Source of the DNA: Eutrigla gurnardus
Lineage: Eukaryota; Chordata; Actinopteri; Perciformes; Triglidae
Assembly (NCBI GenBank): GCA_963514095.1
Contig: OY741280.1
Span: 19,840,054-19,904,053, forward strand
Length of the DNA stretch: 64,000 nt
Reading direction: 5' to 3'
Part shown: piece after piece, positions 48,525 through 59,735 of the stretch
Position numbering within the stretch: the stretch's first letter is position 1
Layout of the letters: each line of letters opens with the position of its first letter
Notes under the pieces: model-generated
The model's input: the letters and a program-made list of their open reading frames with translations, nothing else
What the model was told of the DNA's origin: nothing
The model's database searches: none
Translations under genes and position numbers: made by a program

Positions 48525-49640
48525 AACAAAACCCTTCAGATGAGGTCAGATGAGGACAAGAGAAACGGAAACAGTGAGCGGCGTACTCCTTAAGCCTTTT
48601 ATCGACCCTTTAATACATCAGGGATTTTAGGTGCTTTTAACTGGAAACTGTTTTTTTAAGTATTTATAACTAATTTTCATTTAAATTAGTTATAAATACG
48701 TAAAAACATATTGAATGGAAATTAGGCCACTGATATTTTCCGTTCTATGGTATGGTAATATTGGCGATTTAAAGCAAATTGTACACATTTGAACTATGGC
48801 TTCTCAGTTGAATATCTGTTGAAGTTTTACTGATGCTCATGTTTGATTATCATATTCATATTCTTTATTTGGATCCCCATTAACTTGCACAAAGTGTTCG
48901 AGAAGAAATATGATGACAACCTTGTGCCAAAAAATGAGCAACTCATCTCTTGCCAGATCTCTTGTGGCACAGAATCGAAACCTAACAGGCTCATCACGTG
49001 ATTTCCCAGAAACGGTACGGAGGCTGAGACAGGTGCTGTTTCTGCCCAGTAGAGGAGCTCTAACTCTGTTTGTTACTGAGTCCGGACAAGGAAACTGTCA
49101 TCAAAGTCTCATATTTGACCAGAAACAGCAGGGTTCTGCAGAGAGAACATGACCACCAGGAGTTAAAGGAGTTCTAGCCTAGAAATGATAAATATTCATA
49201 TTCATGAGAGAATGTATTATTTGGGAAGAGTACATGGAAAATCATTCAGGAAAACACAGTTCTCAATATTCTATTACATTTTGATCCCCCTAAATCCTAC
49301 ACACTGGCCCTTCAAATACACCCTGGTACTGCAAGTATATATTTCAGGTACTTTTCAGGAACACTTCCATCAGAGGGGGGATGTTGTACTTTTTACTCCA
49401 CCACAGTAATGTGACAGCTTTAGTTACTTTTCAGGTCAATTAATCATTGGATTAAATGAGTGGTTCTGAACCGTTTTGGCTTGTTGCGTACAAAGAAACA
49501 GTGTAGTTGTTCCACATGTCTAGTTGTTAGAGGTTCCTCAGACTTAACAAATACCAAAACAACATGGAGGAAGGTAATACTTCTCACCCTCAACACATTG
49601 GTGTATATCAATATAATTAAGATTACTTGAGCTGGATTTC
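48525..49640 (+). repeat. Duplicated class I upstream unit, copy A
   Basis: It starts acaaaacccttcagatga and matches 56690-57815 at high identity with small indels. It contains no conserved reading frame: the short frames near 48910 and 57090 differ by frameshifts. Confidence 0.8.
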
Positions 49641-50050
49641 AAATGCAGGACTTTTATTTGTGATGGAGTGCTCTCATATCGATGTATTGATACTTTTACT
49701 GAAGTTAAGTATCCGAGTACTTCTTCCACCACAGCTGTCAAGTATGTGAGTACTTCTCAGGTAAATTATTTCAATTACATTTCTTCGGTTGCTTTGTATC
49801 GTGCCTTCTGGAAGTTACACTGATCTGTGATCTGTAGGAGGGTTTATGTTGTGATCCTGTCGTCCCTAAACAATAGGATGACGTCAAATAACGTCAAGGA
49901 AACATATTGTTACACTTGTTTACAAAAGTCTTTAAATGTCTTAAGAAAACCAACAATCATTTGACGAAGTTCAGGATTATTTATGACAAACCTCGGAGTA
50001 TTTCTGCCCATAAGGTTCATTTCCTGCTAACAACCTCTTCTCTTTGCTTC

Positions 50051-50098
50051 CACCTAGTAACTCGTGACGCACAGCCAATGTAGAATTTTCTATTGGTC
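50051..50098 (+). promoter_or_regulatory. X1/X2/Y-like enhanceosome module of class I gene 2
   Basis: CCTAGTAACTCG (X1-like, 50053-50064), TGACGCAC (X2-like, 50065-50072), CCAAT (50075) and TATTGGTC (Y-like, 50091-50098) lie in the standard order 140-185 bases before the start codon. The block is nearly identical at gene 1. Confidence 0.72.
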
Positions 50099-50235
50099 GG
50101 TTGAAGTAGCTCCATGTCACGGAGGAGACGGTCGAGGCTGTGTGTCAGAGAGACAACAAGGGGAAACAGCGAGGCGACATTCAAGTAAATGTTCATCAAA
50201 GTTTTCTCTTCTCCAAATCTCGTCCTAAGAAGAAA

Positions 50236-51347
50236 ATGAGGGCGGTCATGGTGTTGCTGTTGATCTGCCACAACGCAGCAGCAGGTAAGAATCAGGCGAC
50301 TAAACAACCATAACTGAAGAACTGTAGACTAACGTCGCGTTAAAGGGAAACTAACAACCGTCATTTTATAGGCCTTGTGTTTCTTTAGTAGGTCTAAATG
50401 AGACATTACTTTAGTCATAAGTAGGCAATATCTTGTACTCCTTTAACTTATTTTTATTTTATATTATTATTTTATATATATACTGTATATATATATATAC
50501 ATATAACATATATAATAACATATTTTTACAGGGGTTCTAGAGTGTTGTTCTGGAGAGTTGTGTAGATAGATAGATGGATAATTTGTTTCTCATTTCTTGT
50601 TTATTTTTATTTACTTCCTCTGCTGGTAAAACTATGTAATGACACCATTTCAAAGTTAGATTCTTTAAACATGCATGTTTAATATGTGCGCATATCGGCC
50701 AGCACTGATACCGATATATCTGCAATTACTCTTTGTCCATGGGGAATTCATTATTATAATTTAAAAATATATATATATTTTATTGTCTGTTACAGAGATT
50801 CACTCTCTGAAGTATTTCTACACGGCGTCCTCTGGAGTCCCAAACTTCCCAGAGTATGTGGCTGTTGGGTTGGTTGATGACGTTGAGATAATTCACTATG
50901 ACAGCAACACCAGGAGAGCAGAACCCAAACAGGACTGGATGAACAGAATCACAGAAGATGATCCTCAGTACTGGCAGAGTGAGACTGAGATCTCTGTGAA
51001 TAACCAGCAGGTCGCCAAAAGCAACATTGAAATTGCAAAGAAGCGCTTCAACCAAACTGGAGGTTTGTTTATATTTCACTTTCAAGAGTGATACACCTCA
51101 ATGTTTCTATACTGCACTAAATAATACCATGTTCATTCCACTAATAACCAACAGAGATTATTAACACTTAATCTCCATCAGATTAGATCCCAATAACTTT
51201 ATGTCGATCCATCCCAGCACACTCTGGTTGACTGTGTGTCTCACTCTGTATCAATGGTTAATTGGCTGTAAGTGGCTTTCATGGAGCCAATCACAGCAGC
51301 AGGTGTAGCTCCTCTGTTGTTGTTGATCAGTGTGTCTCCATGGAAAC

Positions 51348-51407
<60 letters not shown>

Positions 51408-53721
51408 GTGTCCACATTTTCCAGAGGATGTACGGCTGTGAATGGGATGATGAGACTAATGAGGTTAAAGCTTATTATCAATATGCTTTTGATGGAGAAG
51501 ACTTCATAGCGTTTGACCTGAAGAGAGAGAAATGGACCGCTCCAAACCGCCAGGCTCTCATCACCAAACAAAAGTGGGCTTATAATAAAGGTCTGACAGA
51601 AGGGTTAAAAAACTACAACCAGACTTGTCGTTATTGGCTGAAGAAGTATTTGAAGTTCGGGAGCAGCTCTCTGCTGAGAAAAGGTAGAATCACATGACCT
51701 GACATAGTTAATTGGACACAATCATTTTATATATATATATGTTTGTTTGTTTGTTGATGTAAAGGAAAGGTGAGTTGCTCACATCGTCTGAAAAATAGTT
51801 GTTTGAAAAAGAGAATTGTTTCGTAACATTTTCATCATAATGATGGAAAATATAACTATGGCCTCTGATAATGGGCATCTTACTTTGATAACTTTGAATG
51901 TTTGTGTTACGTTGCAGAGGAAGCAGAACAGGATTATTTTTGTCTCCTTGTCTTGCTATATAATAATCAGAAGACAGAATGACATAGAACAGTGTGTTAC
52001 TACAGGAGATATTTGTTAAACCCCAGTACTATATAAATACAATGGTAGCAATAATCAAAACTCTCTCTCTCCCCTCAGTCCTTCCCTCAGTGTCCTTCCT
52101 CCAGAAGACTCCCTCCTCTCCAATCAGCTGCCACGCTACAGGTTTCTACCCTCAAAGAGCCGAACTGTTCTGGAGGAGAGATGGAGAGGATCTCCATGAG
52201 GACGTGGACCTCGGAGAGATCCTCCCCAACCACGATGGAACCTTCCAGATGAGTGCCGACCTGAAACTCTCAGTGGCAGCTGAAGACCGGAGCAGGTACG
52301 AGTGTGTGTTTAAGCTCTCTGGTGTGAAGAAGGACATCGTCAACACACTGGACGTCATCAGGAGCAACAAAGGTGAGACTGAGACCAGAAGTGATGAGAA
52401 ACATTATTAGAAACATAATAATCAAACCACAGTTCAGAGGTCGTAGGCGCCGTATTGAATGAACTACTGGTCAGTTTTAGAGGATGAGTAGAATGATTTA
52501 ATAACTGGATGAATGTATGTATCTGTCAGGAGATCAGTCAGGATCACGTTTTCAAAAGGACCAACAAACACACTGAATACAGGATTGTGGTCCGGTTGAC
52601 AAATGGAGGTTCTTCTCCTGGAACCTGCTTCATCTGTTCAGGTTGTGACTATTTCCTCTTGTTTTGTGCTCAACAGAGAAGCCCACTGACATGACCGCCG
52701 TCATCATCGTCATCGCTGCAGTCGTACTTCTTGCTCTCGTCCTCGCTGCGATTGGATTCGTGGTTCACAAAAAGAAGAACTGTAAGACCCAAACGGAGAC
52801 GTTGTCTCATCTCTTCTTGAGTTCAGGCTTTGAGTTGGTGACTTTATCCAGCAAACTTCAACAACAAGCGCTATAAGGGCACGACTAGAAGACACAAACT
52901 CATATTCAAGTTCAACATTCATTATTATTTTTATTGTCAGATTCAGGTTTCATCAGATTTGCTCCTATTTTTCATGTATTTTGTTTAATCCCAGTTTTTC
53001 TTTCAGACAAATACCTGCATACTTGTTAGTACATCTTGTTTTATTATATTTAACATTTTTGTTGCGTTGATTTCCAAAAGTGGCTTTCACTGAGTGCTAA
53101 AGTTGGTCAAGGTTTAATTCCTGCTGAAAACAAAATGTGAAGCGACCAGCAGCATGGGGTGCAAGGCTCAGAGAAACAGCGCCCTCTGCTGGTGCTGCTG
53201 TAGTCACCATGTCGTCTGGTCTCTCACGTACTTAACAAAGTCTGCGTTCATGCTGATGAGCATTTAAGTTGTTACTAGATAAGAGTTGGTGCAATTCAAA
53301 CTTTAAATAATAATAACATTTAAAAGTTATAATCACTTGAAAAGCAGTCGCTCCCTATATTTTAAATTTTCATTCCAACTGCATGGAAGGATGAATGAAT
53401 GAAATGTTGCGGTGAAGAAGGATTCTCTTATTTGTGTACTTGATTGCTTACAAATGATGTTGTTCAACTACAATATCAATACATTGTTTAGTGAAAAGGT
53501 TAAGTAGAAAATAATAAGAATGAAATCAATACAAAATAAAAGGTTAGTATGATGCTGCAGATATACTGTGAATGTGTATATATATGTGAGTAGTAACACT
53601 ATAGACTAGAGAATGTCATGACAGTCACCCAGGATTGCCCTTGTGTTGATTTATTTTGTTCTGTTTTTTAGACAAGAAGACCCCGTCTGAGACTTCATCT
53701 ACAGGATCATTGATAAGCTGA
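50236..53721 (+). CDS. MHC class I heavy chain, U lineage, gene 2
   Basis: Exons: 50236-50284, 50796-51062, 51408-51683, 52079-52372, 52677-52781 and 53672-53721; 346 residues, intact. The product presents peptides to CD8 T cells with beta-2-microglobulin. It has a 16-residue leader core, alpha1 (IHSLKYFYTASSG; NQT glycosylation site), alpha2 (YGCEWDDE, TKQKW), alpha3 and a membrane helix (VIIVIAAVVLLALVLAAIGF) followed by basic residues. All positions expected to anchor peptide ends (Tyr7, Tyr59, Arg84, Thr143, Lys146, Trp147, Tyr159, Tyr171 equivalents) are present, which supports classical function. The tail stops in exon 6 (TGSLIS); the two further tail exons used by gene 1 remain as unused sequence near 53816 and 53974. 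Confidence 0.94.
51350..51405 (+). repeat. (CT)n microsatellite at the exon 3 acceptor of class I gene 2
   Basis: About 28 CT dinucleotides end directly in the acceptor CAG of exon 3, forming its polypyrimidine tract. Confidence 0.95.
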
Positions 53722-54184
53722 TCAGGTCCATATCCATCTGTTTGTCCGTACAAAACGCTTCTTTATCTGATTTTGTCCTTTACTTGACTATTGTTTTGTA
53801 TTTTGGTCTCTTCAGACCCGGAGAGTTCAAGCAGCACCACACTGTTGGATAAAAGGTAACTAATGTGTGACGTCTGTACTATCCCAGTGGTTTCACACCT
53901 TCCATTCCTGATACCTTATTGCCATATTATTACGTTTTGCACTGTTCATTTTTAATGCTTGTGTATTTGACAGATGTGAGTGACTGCAGGAAGAGGAGGG
54001 TGAACTTCAGTCCATAACTTCAGACTCTGTTATGTACAAAGTTTGACACAGTCTGAAATCTAATATAAACAAAAGAGCCGGATCACCGACAAAACCGGTT
54101 GAATGTCCCCTAAATTCACGTGGACAAAACATTAACGTTGCCAAACGCAACAAGGCTTTAAAAGGTGCAATAATCTATATTTGA

Positions 54185-55240
54185 GAATAACAGATGTGCT
54201 GGAGCTTAAAGGACTGTACGAGAGTTTCACCTTAGGGGGGTTGGCGGATGCTTTAACTACTTCATAAATGTACCAAAATTACTCAAACCAAATAAACTTA
54301 ATTCAACTGTTTGTATAAAGAGAGCGAGGGGAAACCAAATCAACACTTAGAACAATTTATTGCACTTGGGGAGAAAAAAGGGTTAATGTTCTTCAAATAC
54401 TTATCACTTTAAAATTATGAGTCCTAATTAAATCCTATCAAATCTAAATTTAGTTGGGCGCCCGAATTATTATTCTAATACAAAAAATGTTCTGGCCAAC
54501 GTTGCCGCGGTTACTGGAGAGGAGAGGCGGAGAAAACTGTTCGTCCGCCTGGAGAGAGAGCGAGTGCACCTTGTTGTTGACAGACGGTGAGGTGCTCGGC
54601 TGTAGAGTGTGGCTGACTGCTGCGGTGCCGGTGGAATCGGGAAGACGCTGCCCAGTCCAACGGATGCACAGTCTGCCCCTGCAGACTGCGACACACTGCG
54701 TATGGCGATGGGTGTCCTCTCTGGTTCCGTGGGTGAGCTAGCTTAAACGCTACCTCGCTCGGGGTATCTCCGCAGGCAGCCGGGCTGAGAACACGCGATC
54801 GCCTCTCGTTTGCCAAGGTGGAGGTACTCACAACAACTTCTACCACTTAAGCCACACTCGATCTGTCTTCGTAACAGCTTAATTCCTCCACTGCACGAAC
54901 ATGCTCAAAAACAACTGTCTAACTCACCGCGCGCGTTCTGATATTCATACACTTAACAGTCACATGACATTGTACGTAAACACAATTAAAAAAAAAAACT
55001 CAAACCCTCCGCGAAACAAACTAGAACTTATTTATACAAACAACATTACAGGCAGACAATGAAGTATGGGAAATTATAATAAACGAACTTCCACATATGA
55101 AAAACATGCCCTCTTTTATGGAATCCCACCCAAATTGCAGACCCTTCAGCACAACAGATATTAGAGTTTTTCTCTCCGTGGTTTGATCAGTGTTGCCGAC
55201 ACACTCACACACACACATTTTCCAGTTGTATAAATAATTA
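54185..55240. other. Unassigned insertion downstream of class I gene 2
   Basis: About 1 kb with a GC-richer centre (54490-54830) that has no counterpart in the 3' flanks of gene 1 or of the deleted locus. Open frames on both strands are short and resemble no family I know. It is probably a transposon or LTR fragment, but no ends or target duplication were found. Confidence 0.35.
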
Positions 55241-55254
55241 ACGTTAATTGATGA

Positions 55255-55437
55255 CTCTAAATGTCCAGTAGGTGTGAATGTGAGCGTGAATGGTTGTTTG
55301 TCTCTACATGTTGGCCCTGTGATAGACTGGCGACCTGTCCAGGGTGTACCCTGCCTTCGCCCAATGACAGCTGGGATCGGCTCCAGCGACCCTGAATACA
55401 GGATAAGCAGTAGACAATGTATGGATGGATGGATGTT
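55255..55437 (-). mobile_element. LINE 3'-tail fragment (L2/Maui-like), inverted
   Basis: It contains the inverted motifs gactggcgacctgtccag and ggataagcagtagacaa and ends in a ggat repeat, matching the insertion at 21.9-22.2 kb in the opposite orientation. Confidence 0.7.
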
Positions 55438-55439
55438 GA

Positions 55440-55990
55440 CATGAGATCAGGTTGTTACATAATATCTCTTTTGATGTGTTTTTGAAATATATTTCTATTT
55501 TTTATATATTTATATTTATGATGGGGGGTCCTTAAAGGCTTCTGGGCTGTTTGGAGCTTCTCAGCACACTGATGGTGAAAATGAAATGAGATGTTTCTGA
55601 AAGTATGTCCTGCTGGTGTTTTGGGACAGCGGACGTCTGCTCTCTTAATTTTGGTAGAAACTGAGCCGCGATGCTCAGAATCACTTCTGGTGTTGCATCA
55701 AGTCGATGATTGTACAACTAAGTTGCTCAATTTCATTGCTTTTCTACTTTGTGTTTTTTTTTGTCAATAAATTGTCCGATATTCCAAAATGCTGTGTCTT
55801 TTTGTGATTCCATATATGCTTAGAGATCTTGTGATCTTCAGTTTATTGATATGAAGGATATTGATTATTGGCATATGTATGCTAACTGAAGCAACAGGAA
55901 GTAAAGAAGGACAACACAAGACAGAAGGACTACAAAATAAAACAGGAAACCAACAAGAGACAGAAACTACAAAACAACAGATCATCACAT
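55440..55990 (+). repeat. Class I 3' flank, copy belonging to gene 2
   Basis: High identity to 58290-58795, and (first 210 bases) inverted to 20791-21015. It includes the shared stretch ggacagcggacgtctgctct and AATAAATTG signals near 55766. Confidence 0.75.
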
Positions 55991-56244
55991 TCAGTCGTGG
56001 TCAACTGTTAGTTTATTGATATGGAGGATATTGTGGTGACTATCTAAAACCAAAAACGTATTAGTCACCTGATGGTGGTTTGAGGACGAACTTTACTCGA
56101 GTTCAGAGGAAAAAAGAAAAGAAAAATTACGGTTGTGCAAAGGTTGGTCTCTTTGGGTGATGTTCCCATTTATTGCAACAAAAAATGTTATTAACAAATA
56201 GAAAAGTTCCTGGCTTTCCCCTGGCTTTTGGTAAGAACTGTGTG

Positions 56245-56540
56245 AACCCATCCATCCATCTAGTGTCTACCGCTTATCTTGTATTCAGGGTCGCGGGGGT
56301 GCTGGAGCCGATCCCAGCTGTCATTGGGCGAAGGCAGGGTACACCCTGGACAGGTCGCCAGTCTATCACAGGGCCGACATATAGAGACAAACAACCATTC
56401 ACACCTACGGGCAAATTGGGACTGTGGGAGGAAGCCGGAGAACCCGGAGAGAACCCACGCTTACACGGGGAGAATCGAACCCGGGACCCTCTTGCTGTGA
56501 GGCGATAGTGCTACCCACTACACCACCGTGCAGCCCCCTG
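56245..56540 (+). mobile_element. LINE 3'-tail fragment (L2/Maui-like)
   Basis: It starts with catccatccat and tctaccgcttatcttgta, has ctggacaggtcgccagtc and gggagaatcgaacccggg, and ends gccccc. It lacks the middle segment present in the copy at 21.9 kb. Confidence 0.72.
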
Positions 56541-56689
56541 TGTGAACCCACCAACTCAAACTAATCACTACTCATTTCAGGCAGCTGGGCCGCTGCTGGG
56601 TGTCAAACAAACAAAAGAAAAAGGTACTGCACCCTTGTGGTCAAAATAAAACTTGCACAAGACACTAACTAAAAAGGTGGCTCCTACAA

Positions 56690-58800
56690 AACCCTTCAGA
56701 TGAGAAGTCAGATGAGGACAAGAGAAACAGAAACAGTGACCAGGCTTGAATGGAGCGGCGTACTACTTTAGCCTTTTATTGACCCTTTAATTCATCAGGG
56801 TTTTTCTGTGCTTTTAACTGGAAACTTGTGTTTTTAAGTATTTATAACTAATTTACATTTAAATTAGTTATAAATACTTTAAAACGCATATTGAATAGAA
56901 ATTAGGCCACTGATATGTTCCGTTCTATGGTATGGTAATATTGGCGATTTAAACAAATTGTACACATTTTAAGTATGGCTTCTCAGTTGAATATCTGTTG
57001 AAGTTTTACTGATGCTCATGTTTGATTATAATATTCATATTCTTTATTTGGATCCCCATTAACTTGCACAAAGTGTTCGGTGAACAAATGTGATGACAAC
57101 CTTGTGCCAAAAAAATTGCAAATCATCTCTTGCCAGATCTCTTGTGGCACAGAATCGAAACCTAACAGGCTCATCACGTGATTTCCCAGAAATGGTACGG
57201 AGGCTTGTGCTGTTTCTGCCCAGTAGAGGAGCTCTAACTCTGTTTCTTACTGAGTCCGGACAAGGAAACTGTCATCAAAGTCTCATATTTACCAGAAACA
57301 GCAGGGTTCTGCAGAGAGAACATGACCACCAGGAGTTAAAGGAGTTCTAGCCTAGAAATGCTAAATATTCATATTCATGAGAGAATGTATTATTTGTGAA
57401 GAGTACATGGAAAATCATTCAGGAAAACACAGTTCTCAATATTCTATTACATTTTGATCCCCCTAAATCCTACACACTGGCCCTCCAAATACACCCTGGT
57501 ACTGCAAGTATACATTTCAGGTACTTTTCAGGAACACTTCCATCAGAGGGGGGATGTTGTACTTTTTACTCCACCACAGTAATGTGACAGCTTTAGTTAC
57601 TTTTCAGGTCAATTAATCATTGGATTAAACGAGCGGTTCTGAACCGTTTTGGCTTGTTGCGTACAAAGAAACAGTGTAGTTGTTCCACATGTCTAGTTGT
57701 TAGAGGTTCCTCAGACTTAACAAATACCAAAACAACATGGAGGAAGTTAATACTTCTCACCCTCAACACATTGGTGTATATCAATATAATTAAGATTACT
57801 TGAGCTGGATTTCAAATGTCGTAGAGGTTTTTCTTCGTGTGTCTGGAATATGATGATGTGTCAAACAGCCTGTTTTCTCCAAACGGTGAATGATTGATGC
57901 AACAATTCGTACGTCTCGTCGCTGCAATAAGAACGCCTTTCTAGCTTCTTGTTAGTCGTTCGTACGCCACGCCGTCTGCACTGCAACGTAAACACATCTG
58001 CATAAAGAAGCAGCGTCGTGAACAAGTGAGGACGTTTAGAACGTGAGTCTGCCGGTGGAGGGTCAAACAAACACACGACTTGCACCAAGGAGACCGGTGT
58101 CCCAGACCCGTGTCCCGGAGCGTTGCTGCTTTCTTTTAAAAGCTCATAGTTTCACGACGCGTTTCCTGTTAACTTGTTGACTCGCTGTGATGAATGTCTG
58201 ATTGATGCTCTCATTGTTTTTATTTGACTTTGTATGGTGACCTTGAGTGTTTAGAAAGGCGCCCATAAATAAAATGAATTATTATCATTTGTTGACATGA
58301 GATCTGGTTGTTTCATCTCGTTTGATGTTTTTTTGAAATATATTTATATTTTTTATATATTTATATTTATGATGGGGGGTCCTTAAAGGCTTCTGGGCTG
58401 TTTGGAGCTTCTCAGCACACTGATGGTGAAAATGAAATGAGATGTTTCTGAAAGTATGTCCTGCTGGTGTTTTGGGACAGCGGACGTCTGCTCTCTTAGT
58501 TTGGTAGAAACTGAGCAGCGATGCTCAGAATCACTTCTGGTGTTGCATCAAGTAGATGATCGTACAACTAAGTTGCTCAATTTCATTGCTTTTCTACTTT
58601 GGTTTTTGTTTTTTTGTCAATAAATTGTCGGATATTCAAAAATCGTCTTTTTGTGATTCCATATATGCTTAGAGATCTTGTGATCTTCAGTTTATTGATA
58701 TGAAGGATATTGATTATTGGCATATGTATGCTAACTGAAGCAACAGGAAGTAAAGAAGGAACTACAAAACAACAGATCATCACATTCAGTCGTGGTCAGC
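56690..58800 (+). pseudogene. Deleted (ghost) class I locus: upstream unit joined to 3' flank
   Basis: Bases 56690-57815 copy the upstream region of gene 2 (48525-49640). From about 57816 the sequence switches to class I 3' untranslated/flanking sequence: tagaggtttttctt and gtgaccttgagt match the gene 1 flank inverted near 21040-21115, and 58290-58795 matches 55440-55990. Promoter and all exons are missing. Bases 57880-58240 are extra sequence inside the flank. Confidence 0.72.
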
Positions 58801-59500
58801 TGTTGGTTTATTGATAAGAAGGATATTGATTATTGGCATCTCTATGATGACTTCATTCGTGGTCGATCATTACTTTGTGGTTCATTGAGAGAAGGAAAGT
58901 CGGAGAAAACCTCACGTGGTTTCTCAGGAGCTCAAAGGCAGATACATGAAATGTCCACAGGGGGGCGCTGTCACGCTGCTGACTTCTCTGTGAAGATAAA
59001 CTCTGGTATTGATCAGCTGTGATGAACTCAGGTATTGATCAGCAGTGAGCAGGAGGAGCTTTTGTTTAAAACTCAATATCATGAACAATATAAACACATT
59101 GTCTGGATAAAAGATGGGGCCCATATTGATTTGTTGATGATTCATAATTTAGTAATGGTATATAATACTGTATTCATCATATATAACACCGTGATAACAA
59201 TTAATAACACGCATAATACATTCATTAACATAAATGACATGGCATTAATGCTAAATAATATAGTATGAATCATGAATGACACTGTCCCAGTTAAAGAAGT
59301 GAGAACAAAGGAGGAGTTTCCTTGTGAAACGGAATTCTCTCCTCTTTTCTAAAGTGCTTCAACAACAACTAGTGAGGCTGAAACAGAGTCCAGACGCTGG
59401 TCTTTGATCAGCAGGAGGTTAAATGCTCCTTTCAGGTGCGGACAGCGTTGAGAAACCAGAATAAAGGCTCTCCAGCGTCCTCTCACGCAGGCTGAAATAA
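58800..59500. other. Upstream region of class I gene 3
   Basis: AT-rich sequence with a TATAA/AATAC-rich stretch near 59140-59275, and ggagtttcc (kappaB-like) at about 59315. No coding exon seen. Confidence 0.4.
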
Positions 59501-59544
59501 CATCGCTCCACTTTAACTTTCGTTATTAACCTCAGTGGCTCAGT

Positions 59545-59592
59545 CTTACCCGGCTATTAGTGACGTCGGTGCTCAGCTAAAATCCCCATTGG
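59545..59592 (+). promoter_or_regulatory. X2/Y-like module of class I gene 3
   Basis: TGACGTCG (X2-like, 59561-59568) is followed 20 bases on by CATTGG (Y-like inverted CCAAT, 59587-59592). The preceding cttacccggctattag could be a weak X1 box. It lies 145-190 bases before the start codon but differs in sequence from the promoters of genes 1 and 2. Confidence 0.5.
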
Positions 59593-59735
59593 CTCAGACG
59601 GAGGGTGAAGTCAGCGCTCCTCCTGGTCTCAGCCTCACTTCAGCCCGGATAGAGCAGCAGCTCGGACGTCATCACTTTGCCTCCACAATAATAACAAGTG
59701 AAGAGTTGAAGACAGCTTGAGAAGGACAGGTGACG

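Noticed and set aside
48910..49152. Similar short frames at 48910 and 57090 as a possible duplicated gene
   Set aside because: The two copies differ by frameshifting indels, so there is no coding constraint; they belong to the duplicated class I upstream unit.
54470..54480. gggcgcccgaa near 54459 as a retroviral tRNA primer-binding site
   Set aside because: Only the first bases resemble a Lys-tRNA site, the following sequence does not, and no LTR end lies before it.
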